From positions 32,922 to 96,921 of the forward strand of contig NZ_JAHBCL010000018.1 of assembly GCF_018390735.1 (NCBI RefSeq): DNA of 64,000 bases, written 5' to 3'. Shown here one piece after another: positions 54,289 to 61,705 of this stretch. Numbering within the stretch: the first letter of the stretch is position 1; every line of letters starts with the position of its first letter. The notes beneath the pieces are model-generated. The model was not told where the DNA came from. It worked only from the letters and a program-made list of their open reading frames with translations, and ran no database searches. This DNA is from Fusibacter paucivorans (GTDB lineage: Bacteria; Bacillota; Clostridia; Peptostreptococcales; Acidaminobacteraceae). Position numbers and translations under genes: made by a program.

Positions 54289-54316
54289 AAATACCTCCTG
54301 TTATGATTACGTTCAT

Positions 54317-54751
54317 TTAAAGACCTTTTACAATTAACTTAACACCCTCAATTGCTAAAATTTCAACATTTGCCTCAACATCAATCAGTTCGCCATCAAC
54401 ACTCTTAGCCGTCCATATCTGCCCGTTTATTTTGACAAGTCCCGTCTCATGCGGTCCAATCGCCTTCGTGACATACGCATGTTGTCCAATTAGGGCATCT
54501 GTATTCGTCTTATTTCTGCCAATTTTCAACACACGCTTCGCAATAGGACGCGTATAAATCAGCAAAATCAGTGCGACAATGATAAAAACTGCAATTTGCA
54601 CAAAGAGATTAAAACCCATTACTGCGGCTACGAGAGAAGCTAAAGCTCCCACGGCAAACCAAATGGAGGTCAGTCCAAGCGTGGCAGCTTCTAACAGCGT
54701 AAAGACGATAATCATTACTGCCCAGGCAATTGTTTCATAGCTTGTAAACAT
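54317..54751 (-). CDS. NfeD-like membrane protein, SPFH partner
   Basis: A short NfeD (144 residues) with membrane spans at about 8-27, 30-45 and 48-68, followed by a C-terminal OB-fold (about 85-143; LIGQHAYVTKAIGPHETGLVKINGQIWTAKS). This is the truncated type without a protease domain. It is 28 bp upstream of the SPFH gene in an operon, the standard pairing. ATG at 54751 follows AAGGAGGG. Confidence 0.92.
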   Translation of the reverse strand: MFTSYETIAWAVMIIVFTLLEAATLGLTSIWFAVGALASLVAAVMGFNLFVQIAVFIIVALILLIYTRPIAKRVLKIGRNKTNTDALIGQHAYVTKAIGPHETGLVKINGQIWTAKSVDGELIDVEANVEILAIEGVKLIVKGL

Positions 54752-54992
54752 ACTCTTCCCTCCTTATCAAATACCATCCCAAGCTTTTATTGACATCTTC
54801 AATCATGTATAATAATGCTAGGAATATCTATATTCTTATTATACGCTTTTTATGTGGTCAAGATATTAAAAAACGCTTAAGAAAGCGTCAACTTTAAGTG
54901 AATATAACACTTTTAGCGTCTTATTAGTGCTTATTAGCGATTTAAAATGATAACATTGATAGCTATTTTTAGCTCAAAGGGGAAGGCTTGCT

Positions 54993-56378
54993 ATGCCAAA
55001 AAAATTAACGCCTTACATCATACAGTTCATAATTTCGATACTTGTCGCAAATTTCACTTATGCTGTCGTCAAATGGTTTGGCCTTGATAATGCACTCTAT
55101 ATTAAATTATTCTTTGTTGTCACCTATCTGATCCTATATATCAGCTATGTTAGAACTTTTAAACGCATTAACAGAGTCGTGCTCGAAAGTCTCACAGATA
55201 TTGAAAATGTTTTGGCCGTTAAATCCGGGCCACGCGACCAGCCGATTACTCAAAGCAACGAAAGCCCGTCGTTGCTCATGTCACGTATCGAACAGCTCCT
55301 GTTCTATATACATACGGCACAGGATCACATGACGGCGCTTGAAAAAATTACAGATGCTAAATCAAAAACACTCGAGACCATCACCAAAGTGAGTCATCAA
55401 TATTTGGAACACGATCACGTGACTGACTATTATCATCTTATTTTGGCCTCTGCCATTCAGGTCATTGAGAACGCCAGCAAAGGAAGCATCCTCGTTTTGG
55501 ACCCTTCAACAAACCGCTATAAATATCAGACCTGCGTTGGTTATGATCTGGAAATTCTAAAAAATGTCGACTTTTCTTTGGAGCAGACATTTTTAACGGA
55601 GTATACCAAAGAAGGCGCCAATATTGTTGCGAGCATTGAAAACCACGATCGTGCAATGCTTTCACCAGAACAGTATGCGTTGATAAAAGAAGCAGGCGGG
55701 TATGAAATCTTTGATGTCTTAAGTGCGCCGATTTTTATTGACGGCGTTCTCTATGCCATTCTCAACATCGACAGCGATCAGCCCAATGCATTTGACAACA
55801 TTGATCTTCAGCTCATTCAGTTTTTTACAGCACAGATCTCGCTGGCCCTTAAAAACAAATTTCAAATTGAAGAAACGGTTAAACTGTCAAAATACGATCG
55901 GCTTACCGGCGTCTATAATCGGAATTACCTTGAACAATACCTTCAAAAGCAGTATGGCGACACCCTAAAAAGTTATGATATCTACACCCTCGTCCTATGT
56001 GACCTCGATAATTTGAAAGTCGTCAATGATACTTACGGTCATAGCGCCGGCGACGAAGTCCTCAAGTCTTTTGCAGCAATGCTAACTTCTGAAATTCGTA
56101 CTTCCGATTTTCTGGCACGCATTGGCGGTGATGAATTTGTCATTCTATTTTACCAAATGAACTATAGACAAACGGCTCAGCGTATGGCAACCATTTTTGA
56201 ATCAAGTCAAGATCGAACCATTACTTACAACGGCAACACACTCCCCATCCGCTTTAGTTACGGAATTGCATCATCTCCTGATGATTCGATGGTCTACAGT
56301 ATTTTACACAAGATTGCGGATCAACGTATGTACGATTTTAAAAAGACACATAAGCATTTTGATGTAAATGTGCATTAA
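54993..56378 (+). CDS. Membrane-anchored GAF-GGDEF diguanylate cyclase
   Basis: Two N-terminal membrane helices (about 8-24 and 31-50) lead to a coiled linker, a GAF sensor (about 130-285; GSILVLDPSTNRYKYQ...LSAPIFIDGVLYAILNID) and a GGDEF domain (about 295-455). That domain has DRLTGVYNRNYL and an intact GGDEF in RIGGDEFVILF, so c-di-GMP synthesis is expected. No RxxD inhibitory site is clearly seen. ATG at 54993 follows AAAGGGGAAGG. With the HD-GYP protein at 49135 it makes the second c-di-GMP gene within 8 kb. Confidence 0.92.
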   Translation: MPKKLTPYIIQFIISILVANFTYAVVKWFGLDNALYIKLFFVVTYLILYISYVRTFKRINRVVLESLTDIENVLAVKSGPRDQPITQSNESPSLLMSRIEQLLFYIHTAQDHMTALEKITDAKSKTLETITKVSHQYLEHDHVTDYYHLILASAIQVIENASKGSILVLDPSTNRYKYQTCVGYDLEILKNVDFSLEQTFLTEYTKEGANIVASIENHDRAMLSPEQYALIKEAGGYEIFDVLSAPIFIDGVLYAILNIDSDQPNAFDNIDLQLIQFFTAQISLALKNKFQIEETVKLSKYDRLTGVYNRNYLEQYLQKQYGDTLKSYDIYTLVLCDLDNLKVVNDTYGHSAGDEVLKSFAAMLTSEIRTSDFLARIGGDEFVILFYQMNYRQTAQRMATIFESSQDRTITYNGNTLPIRFSYGIASSPDDSMVYSILHKIADQRMYDFKKTHKHFDVNVH

Positions 56379-56417
56379 AATGGCATCGTTTTTGCGGTCA
56401 AACAGATGTTTGCCCAC

Positions 56418-56514
56418 ATATCCACAATTTTATCCACAGCTTTGGAACCTTCCTGTTGAAAGTCGCTATTCTCTTTGGATAACCATTGGATAACTGTTCA
56501 ATCTATGTGGAAAA
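56418..56514. other. Cluster of DnaA-box-like 9-mers
   Basis: Within 97 bp between two convergent genes: ATATCCACA (56418-56426) and a perfect TTATCCACA (56430-56438) on the plus strand; TTATCCAAA (56474-56482), TTATCCAAT (56485-56493) and TTTTCCACA (56506-56514) on the minus strand. One perfect and two one-mismatch boxes plus two with two or fewer changes. No dnaA/dnaN genes are near, so this would be a DnaA titration or regulatory cluster rather than oriC. Confidence 0.5.
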
Positions 56515-56560
56515 GCCAAGACAAAGTGATGCTGAACACCATCTATTTGTCTTGGCTTTT
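56511..56560. terminator. Bidirectional terminator between GAF-GGDEF and M20 genes
   Basis: A perfect 15-bp stem AAAAGCCAAGACAAA/TTTGTCTTGGCTTTT with an inner GATG/CATC pairing. Confidence 0.88.
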
Positions 56561-56605
56561 ATTGTTTAAAATATTTAATGGCTTAATTGCATTGCCTTTT
56601 CGTCG

Positions 56606-58201
56606 TTATTTGTCCGCATATTGTCTTAATATAGCATCTAAGATTTTAGGTACATTGTGCACTACATCCGGTAAATAAACGCGCTCTGTTTTCAAATGCA
56701 AATCCTTGCCCCACGGCCCTATATTGACAACAGCCATATCAAGACGCGACAGCGCTTCAAAATCAAGCGCATATGACAAGCCAAGGCCTGGACAATTTGC
56801 AGTGATGCGCTCATAGTCGACTGAACCGCCAGAGCAATAGCTGAGATCCGAAATTTTTTGAAAATAGTGTTTGAGCTGATGCTGAAAGCCTTCACCCTCT
56901 GCGATGCGTTCAATAACCGGCAGCAATTCACGTTCGAAATAATCTGTACTGTCCACCGCCGGATAAATCGGGGGCATCAATGCAATTACGACTGATGGGC
57001 CTTTGATCTCAGCCTTTTCCATTAGGCGTTTAACCACTGTCGCCGTAAAATCATAGTCGTCGACAAATGTTTCGTTCCGCCATATTGCTGCAACAAATGC
57101 CTTCGCGTCAAACGTTTCAGGCAATCGCTCATAGAGCTCCTCTAAAAAGAGGACTTCAAAATCAAACTGCCGACAGCATTGATAACTTGGCTTCAACTGC
57201 TTTCGTAAATATTCATTTAGCGAGTAATTTAGCTGATTGATCGCATCTTCCACTGACCAAACACACAAAGATTTTAATTGCTCAAATTTCTGTTCAAAAT
57301 TATTTTTTAAAAACGTCCAATTAAAGAAACCCGCAACATACTCCGGCGTCGTCACATCATAAGCAGCCTTTAAATCTCTAAGGCCCAAAAAACTTGGCGG
57401 CGTCGTCATCTCTCGATATTTCACATCACTCATCTCAGTATTGAGGTCGACTGCCTTAACAATTTCAGTCATGAGAGTAATGGCATTAAAGCCCGCGTAT
57501 ATATCACCTGCATGCGTCTGAATTCCGCGCGCCATAATCATCGGCATAATTTTCCCGGCCGTTCCGGCATAGGTCGTAAAAGCACCGGAATCATCGCGGT
57601 CATGCGGTTCAGAAAGAATTGCCAATGGCAACGATAAATGAAATCGCCTCTTGAGCTCATGGATCAATTGAATAGCACTACGCATGCCGACAGACAGTTT
57701 TTCTTCATCCGGTACGGAAAGCCATAAAATATTAGGGTAGGGTTCTTCTGTTTGACTAAGCTCTTTCAGCAGCACGAGCTGTATCGCAAGCCCAGCTTTC
57801 ATATCACAACTGCCGCGGCCAAATAACCACGCCTCATCTTCAAGGTCATCACAGGCAACCCCTTGTTCTATAAAAGCTTTGCGCAGCAGATCAGGTGAAA
57901 AGGCCAACGGTTTGAAAGACTGGAAATTATCAGTCGTGACAACATCGCAATGTCCAAACATCAAGATGGTCTCTCTGGCGCCCTTGTCTACATATCCCCA
58001 TAGAATGCTTCGCTCAGCCATATCATTTGGAATCGCATAAAGGCCCACATGCTCAGGGTTTGTCATAAAATACGGCCATTGTACCAGTTCTTTATGTAAA
58101 ACTTCATTAAAGTGTTTTTCGCCTTCTGTCGTGACTTCACTGTTGAGTGTCACCAGTTGTTTTAATCGATTGATCATTATATCGCCAAATTCGTTGCGCA
58201 T
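56606..58201 (-). CDS. M20 family peptidase, RocB-like
   Basis: The 531-residue protein follows the M20 zinc peptidase plan with an extended lid, as in RocB. It has MFGHCDVV (His ligand and catalytic Asp), LFGRGSCDMKAGLAIQ (bridging Asp), VPDEEKLSVGMR (Glu general base and ligand) and a late DLHLKTERVYL with a ligand His. RocB is tied to arginine utilisation in Bacillus, but its reaction is not settled. The arginine deiminase operon lies 23 kb away and no roc genes adjoin. ATG at 58201 is 8 nt after GAGG; a later Met at 58177 is possible. Confidence 0.85.
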   Translation of the reverse strand: MRNEFGDIMINRLKQLVTLNSEVTTEGEKHFNEVLHKELVQWPYFMTNPEHVGLYAIPNDMAERSILWGYVDKGARETILMFGHCDVVTTDNFQSFKPLAFSPDLLRKAFIEQGVACDDLEDEAWLFGRGSCDMKAGLAIQLVLLKELSQTEEPYPNILWLSVPDEEKLSVGMRSAIQLIHELKRRFHLSLPLAILSEPHDRDDSGAFTTYAGTAGKIMPMIMARGIQTHAGDIYAGFNAITLMTEIVKAVDLNTEMSDVKYREMTTPPSFLGLRDLKAAYDVTTPEYVAGFFNWTFLKNNFEQKFEQLKSLCVWSVEDAINQLNYSLNEYLRKQLKPSYQCCRQFDFEVLFLEELYERLPETFDAKAFVAAIWRNETFVDDYDFTATVVKRLMEKAEIKGPSVVIALMPPIYPAVDSTDYFERELLPVIERIAEGEGFQHQLKHYFQKISDLSYCSGGSVDYERITANCPGLGLSYALDFEALSRLDMAVVNIGPWGKDLHLKTERVYLPDVVHNVPKILDAILRQYADK

Positions 58202-58434
58202 CGTATCATCCTCGTCTTCTCGAATCCATTTCGAGGTCTTTCCATCTATCTTAACACATTTTAGGTAGCATTTTAACCCTTTACACTTTGCTGATAAAAG
58301 TTTTTATCTAAGGTATTTTCTTCGCTATTCATTTTGCCGTCTACCATTAAATCTGGTATAATCCATTTGAATGCATCGTCATCATGTGTTGATGACAGCA
58401 TATCATGACATACAATGGATGAAAGGGGTGCACT

Positions 58435-58983
58435 TTGAAAAAGGTTATGCTGATCTGCGATGGCGGCTGTTCTGGAAATGGCAGCGAATCAAACTTAGGC
58501 GGATGGGGAGCAGTGCTCGTCTATGGCACTCATGTCAAAGAACTCTATGGCGGCGCCACATCGACAACAAACAACATTATGGAGCTCACAGCTGCTATTG
58601 AAGGACTCAGCGCATTAAAATCGCAGGATTTGGAAGTTGCTATTTTTTCAGACAGCGCGTACGTCGTCAATTGCTTTAAACAAAAATGGTATGTTAAATG
58701 GCAATTGAACGGCTGGATTAACTCGAAAAAGGAGCCCGTTGAAAATCAGGCACTTTGGGAAACACTCATCGCCCTCGTCCAAACGTTTAAACAAGTGACT
58801 TTTTATAAAATAAAAGGTCACTTGAATGTCGAGAAACCCGCTGACGTTCGTAAATGGTTTGAAAAATTCAACAAAGACAATCGGTTGCAGTACAGCCTTG
58901 AAGATTTTCTCAAAATCGTTGAATACAACCATCTCGCCGACGCACTTGCCAATAAGGGCATCGATGAAAACAGAGTTTCATAA
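58435..58983 (+). CDS. rnhA: Ribonuclease HI
   Basis: RNase H cuts the RNA strand of RNA-DNA hybrids. Acidic residues of the DEDD site are visible in ICDGGCSGNG, NNIMELTAAI, FSDSAYVV and NHLADALA. The 182-residue length exceeds the usual 150 because of an insert between the third and fourth catalytic segments (about 120-160, HLNVEKPADVRKWFEKFNKDNR). The start is TTG at 58435, 7 nt after GAAAGGGG. It stands alone, divergent from the M20 peptidase gene. Confidence 0.93.
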   Translation: MKKVMLICDGGCSGNGSESNLGGWGAVLVYGTHVKELYGGATSTTNNIMELTAAIEGLSALKSQDLEVAIFSDSAYVVNCFKQKWYVKWQLNGWINSKKEPVENQALWETLIALVQTFKQVTFYKIKGHLNVEKPADVRKWFEKFNKDNRLQYSLEDFLKIVEYNHLADALANKGIDENRVS

Positions 58984-59002
58984 ACAAACTGCAATAAATA
59001 AA

Positions 59003-59020
59003 GGACCCCGTTACGGGTCC
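59003..59020. terminator. Short hairpin between rnhA and rubrerythrin genes
   Basis: GGACCC-CGTTAC-GGGTCC with AT-rich flanks on both sides but no strict T run. Probably terminates both convergent genes. Confidence 0.6.
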
Positions 59021-59069
59021 ATTATTTGTTGTGGTAGTATTTCATCTTTGCCAATGTTAAGGCCGATGC

Positions 59070-59645
59070 TTAATAATTCGTTTCTTTGAGTTCAAAATGT
59101 GATTGGTCATGCAGGCAGCAAGGGCAAACACCTGGTGCTTCAGGTCCTTCGTGTACATAACCGCATTTATCGCATTTCCATCGAACAGGTTCTTCTTTTT
59201 TGAAGACCACTTCTTTTTCAACGTTTTCAGCAAGTTTTAAATATCTGTTTTCATGTTCAACTTCAGCTTTTGCAATCATTTCAAATGCAACAGCCACTTT
59301 CGCAAATCCTTCTTCTTTCGCAACGCGTGCGAATTCAGGATAGAGTTCTGACCATTCTTCATTTTCACCCATTGCTGCAGCTTTTAGATTTTCAAGTGTT
59401 GTACCAACTTTTCCAGCAGGGTACATTGCAGTAATTTCAACATCGCCGCCTTCTAAAAAACTAAAGAAGCGTTGTGCGTGGACGCGTTCGTTATCTGCTG
59501 TTTCTAAAAATAATTTTGCGATTTGCTTATAACCGTCTTTATCTGCTTGTTTTGCAAACATCGTATAGCGGTTTCTCGCTTGTGATTCGCCCGCAAATGC
59601 CTTGAGCAAATTTTGTTCTGTCTTTGTCCCTTTAATTGATGCCAT
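59070..59645 (-). CDS. Rubrerythrin
   Basis: Rubrerythrin reduces hydrogen peroxide in anaerobes. The 191-residue chain has a ferritin-like diiron domain (about 1-145). Its Glu/His ligands are in AFAGESQARNRY, ADNERVHAQRFF, EEGFAKVAVAFEMIAKAEVEHENRY. A C-terminal rubredoxin domain follows with CDKCGYVHEG and CPCC. Electrons should come from rubredoxin and the oxidoreductase at 61.7 kb. ATG at 59645 follows TAGGAGG. It is the last gene of the ferritin-rubrerythrin pair. Confidence 0.96.
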   Translation of the reverse strand: MASIKGTKTEQNLLKAFAGESQARNRYTMFAKQADKDGYKQIAKLFLETADNERVHAQRFFSFLEGGDVEITAMYPAGKVGTTLENLKAAAMGENEEWSELYPEFARVAKEEGFAKVAVAFEMIAKAEVEHENRYLKLAENVEKEVVFKKEEPVRWKCDKCGYVHEGPEAPGVCPCCLHDQSHFELKETNY

Positions 59646-59675
59646 GATGCATACCTCCTAATTAGAAAAAATATC

Positions 59676-60188
59676 TTAAGCGCCCACTGTTGGTGGGGTA
59701 AAGACACGCGCTGCCATTTCTCTGTCTAACATAAGCATACCGTGTCCTTCGCCTTTAATCCATTTCAGTTCATTGAGAATCTTCTCTGCAGAACCTTCTT
59801 CTTCGACCTGCTCGTCGATAAACCAAACCATAAGATTTTGTGTTGCGCGATCTTTTTCAACTTCTGCCAGATCCGCAATGTCATTGAGAAGCGCCGTCAC
59901 GTGTTTTTCATGTTCAAGCGTATGTTCAAAGACTTCAATCGCATTCTTCCATTCTGTTTGCGGCTTTTCAATCGCCTCTAAAACAACGCGACCGCCTCTT
60001 TCACTGAGATAAGTGAAAAATCGCATTGCGTGAAACTGCTCTTCTTCAAACTGCACCTTCATCCAATTGGCAAAGCCAGGTAAATTAATGCTTTCGAAAT
60101 AAGAGGACATTGATAAGTACAAATATGCGGAATACAATTCTGCATTGATTTGTTTGTTAATAATCGCTTCGAGTTTAGGTTTTATCAT
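59676..60188 (-). CDS. Non-haem ferritin
   Basis: A 170-residue bacterial ferritin that oxidises Fe(II) and stores iron. Ferroxidase-centre residues occur in INKQINAELYSAYLYLSM, FEEEQFHAMRFFTYL, HEKHVTALLNDIADLAE and VWFIDEQVEEE. Storing iron limits Fenton chemistry, in line with the neighbouring PerR operon. ATG at 60188 follows AAAGGGGG. It is 30 bp upstream of rubrerythrin and has its own promoter region containing a 30-bp palindrome. Confidence 0.95.
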   Translation of the reverse strand: MIKPKLEAIINKQINAELYSAYLYLSMSSYFESINLPGFANWMKVQFEEEQFHAMRFFTYLSERGGRVVLEAIEKPQTEWKNAIEVFEHTLEHEKHVTALLNDIADLAEVEKDRATQNLMVWFIDEQVEEEGSAEKILNELKWIKGEGHGMLMLDREMAARVFTPPTVGA

Positions 60189-60211
60189 TCAAAGACCCCC
60201 TTTCATAATTT

Positions 60212-60245
60212 CAGAGTTTAGTATCGAGATACTAAACTCTGTCAA
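60212..60245 (-). promoter_or_regulatory. Ferritin promoter region with a perfect 30-bp palindrome
   Basis: A minus-strand TTGACA (60240-60245) overlaps a perfect inverted repeat at 60212-60241 (13-bp arms ending in TAGTAT/ATACTA, 4-bp centre CGAG). The -10 is poor (TACTAA at 16 bp). The repeat does not match the PerR box. It may be an operator for another regulator or, less likely, a terminator of the desulfoferrodoxin gene, as no T run follows. Confidence 0.55.
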
Positions 60246-60259
60246 TAGGTAAATAATAA

Positions 60260-60637
60260 TTAAAGCTCATTTTTCCACAATCCGTGAAGGTTGCAGTATT
60301 CTCTCGCCATAATCGCTTTTTCATCTGTTTTAAAAGTTGCCACTGGTTCGTCACCAGGTTTTAAGAACGTAATCAACGTTTCAGATGCTGTAACGAGTTC
60401 AATCCATTCAATGTAGTGTTCATCTTTCATTGGATGAATCGTTGAGCCCACGGTAACTTTATAGCCGCCAGGCACTGTTTCAATAACGGGTACGTGTTTT
60501 TCAGTGGCAGAATCTGCTGATTTCTCTTCAAGAAGATTCATTTCCTGTCCGCAACATACCAAAGTTCCGCCGCCTACATGTGTTACTTCTACAATATTAC
60601 CGCAAAGTGCACATTTGTATACATCTAATTTTTTCAT
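60260..60637 (-). CDS. dfx: Desulfoferrodoxin (2Fe superoxide reductase)
   Basis: Reduces superoxide to peroxide without making oxygen. The 125-residue protein has both iron centres: the rubredoxin-like Fe(Cys)4 with C9, C12, C28, C29, and the catalytic Fe(His)4Cys with H48, H68, H74, C115 and H118. The active-site Lys47 in EKHVPV is present. ATG at 60637 overlaps the perR stop codon as ATGA, so translation is coupled. The start at 60679 lies inside perR and has no RBS. Confidence 0.97.
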   Translation of the reverse strand: MKKLDVYKCALCGNIVEVTHVGGGTLVCCGQEMNLLEEKSADSATEKHVPVIETVPGGYKVTVGSTIHPMKDEHYIEWIELVTASETLITFLKPGDEPVATFKTDEKAIMAREYCNLHGLWKNEL

Positions 60638-61071
60638 TGTTTCTCTACCTCCTCGAGTTTTTGATTGCAGTGATCGCAAAGGCCATAATAGAATACTTGC
60701 CGCTCCATGATCTGAAATCCATCGAGCGCCTCAACATCTGCCGTTTGATCCGCCATTTCAAAATCGTAAACCTGATGGCACTTATAGCATTTAAAATGCC
60801 CGTGCATTCTTATCTCTGCATCAAATCTTACTTCGCGTTCATCAATCGTTATGGCCATTGCAATGCCTTTATCAATAAATACTTTCAGCGTATTATAAAC
60901 CGTCGTTTTAGACAACGTCGGTATTTCGGGATTAAGAGCACTGTAAATGACTTCCACGGTAGGATGCTCTTTGCTGTTTTTTAAAAATTCATAAATTTTG
61001 ACCCTTTGATATGAAGGCTTAATATCATGAGATTTTAAAAAATCTCCCACACTCACGGTCATCATTTTCAC
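60634..61071 (-). CDS. perR: PerR, Fur-family peroxide-sensing repressor
   Basis: The 145-residue protein has an N-terminal winged helix (SYQRVKIYEFLKNSKEHPTVEVIYSAL...TLSKTTVYNTL) and a dimer domain. The Fe/Mn sensing ligands of Bacillus PerR (H37, D85, H91, H93, D104) align with H36, D84, H90, H92 and D103. The Asp pair separates PerR from Fur and Zur. Structural zinc: C95, C98, C132, C135. It lies between rubredoxin and desulfoferrodoxin genes, and a PerR-box-like palindrome is at the operon promoter, which indicates autoregulation. ATG at 61071 follows AAGAGGTG. Confidence 0.94.
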   Translation of the reverse strand: MKMMTVSVGDFLKSHDIKPSYQRVKIYEFLKNSKEHPTVEVIYSALNPEIPTLSKTTVYNTLKVFIDKGIAMAITIDEREVRFDAEIRMHGHFKCYKCHQVYDFEMADQTADVEALDGFQIMERQVFYYGLCDHCNQKLEEVEKQ

Positions 61072-61089
61072 CTCTTATTCTTTAAATCC

Positions 61090-61245
61090 TTATAACGGTT
61101 TGAACATGTCTTTGCCAACACCGCAAAGTGGGCAAACCCAATCATCTGGAATATCTTCAAATGCTGTTCCCGGTGCAATGCCACCATCTGGGTCACCTAC
61201 TTCTGGGTCATAAATATAGCCGCATGCTTCACACTCATATTTCAT
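61090..61245 (-). CDS. Rubredoxin
   Basis: A 51-residue electron carrier with one Fe(Cys)4 site: CEACGY (C5, C8) and CPLCG (C38, C41), plus the conserved [33 protein letters not shown] core (residues 10-38). It passes electrons from the NADH:rubredoxin oxidoreductase to the flavodiiron protein, rubrerythrin and desulfoferrodoxin. ATG at 61245 is 7 nt after GAGGAG. It lies between the small winged-helix gene and perR. Confidence 0.97.
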   Translation of the reverse strand: MKYECEACGYIYDPEVGDPDGGIAPGTAFEDIPDDWVCPLCGVGKDMFKPL

Positions 61246-61266
61246 AATATACACTCCTCTTTTCAA

Positions 61267-61437
61267 TTATTTTGCTGAATAATAGCATCGCTTCGGAGAA
61301 TAAATCTCCTCTGACTTCATAATCACTTTAATTGCCTTATTGACGTCAGTCTTATCTACGGATAACTTTTCAGCAATTTCACCAGGTCTCACTGGTTTTA
61401 AGAACCTCGATAATTCTTGCATCAAGTGACATAACAT
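61267..61437 (-). CDS. Small winged-helix-like protein, first gene of the PerR operon
   Basis: This 56-residue frame reads LSRFLKPVRPGEIAEKLSVDKTDVNKAIKVIMKSEEIYSPKRCYY. The order helix, helix-turn-helix (GEIAEKLSVDKTDVNKAIK) and a final strand pair resembles a minimal winged helix. Codon use looks normal and the frame fills the space between the operon promoter and rubredoxin. The RBS is weak (ACAGAGAA). It could be a small DNA-binding regulator or co-regulator; no function is known to me. ATG at 61437 starts 15 nt after a PerR-box-like palindrome. Confidence 0.68.
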   Translation of the reverse strand: MLCHLMQELSRFLKPVRPGEIAEKLSVDKTDVNKAIKVIMKSEEIYSPKRCYYSAK

Positions 61438-61451
61438 TTCTCTGTTCTCAA

Positions 61452-61502
61452 TTTGTAATGATTACAAATTGATATTAACACAATTAACTTTGTGTGTCAA
61501 CG
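61452..61502 (-). promoter_or_regulatory. Promoter and PerR box of the winged-helix/rubredoxin/perR/dfx operon
   Basis: Minus-strand TTGACA (61497-61502), 17-bp spacer, TAATAT (61474-61479), one of the best promoters in the window. Immediately downstream is the palindrome TTGTAATGATTACAA (61455-61469, inside a 21-bp perfect repeat). It matches the PerR box TTATAATNATTATAA at 12 of 14 fixed positions. The placement over the start point fits repression. Confidence 0.78.
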
Positions 61503-61607
61503 GACGCTGAAAGATATTTTTTTGAACGGCATTTAATCAACTGATACTCTTATACCCACTTTTATTTTAACTTTAAACTTATTTTCAAACAATTACTTTT
61601 TAAATTT

Positions 61608-61680
61608 TTGATAACATCCCGATATAAATGGTATATAAGTAGTGTACGCGAGTATAAGAATAATATTATAATAAATATGA
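61608..61680 (+). promoter_or_regulatory. Promoter and PerR-box-like site of the rubredoxin oxidoreductase gene
   Basis: TTGATA (61608-61613), 18-bp spacer, TATATA (61632-61637). TTATAATAAATATGA at 61666-61680 matches the PerR box at 12 of 14 fixed positions and lies between the promoter and the start codon. This would place both divergent units under PerR. Confidence 0.58.
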
Positions 61681-61705
61681 TACGATAAATGTGGAGGTAA
61701 ATACA

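Noticed and set aside
56418..56514. The DnaA-box cluster as the chromosomal origin
   Set aside because: No dnaA, dnaN, rpmH or gyr genes nearby and no clear AT-rich unwinding repeat array; a regulatory or titration cluster fits better.
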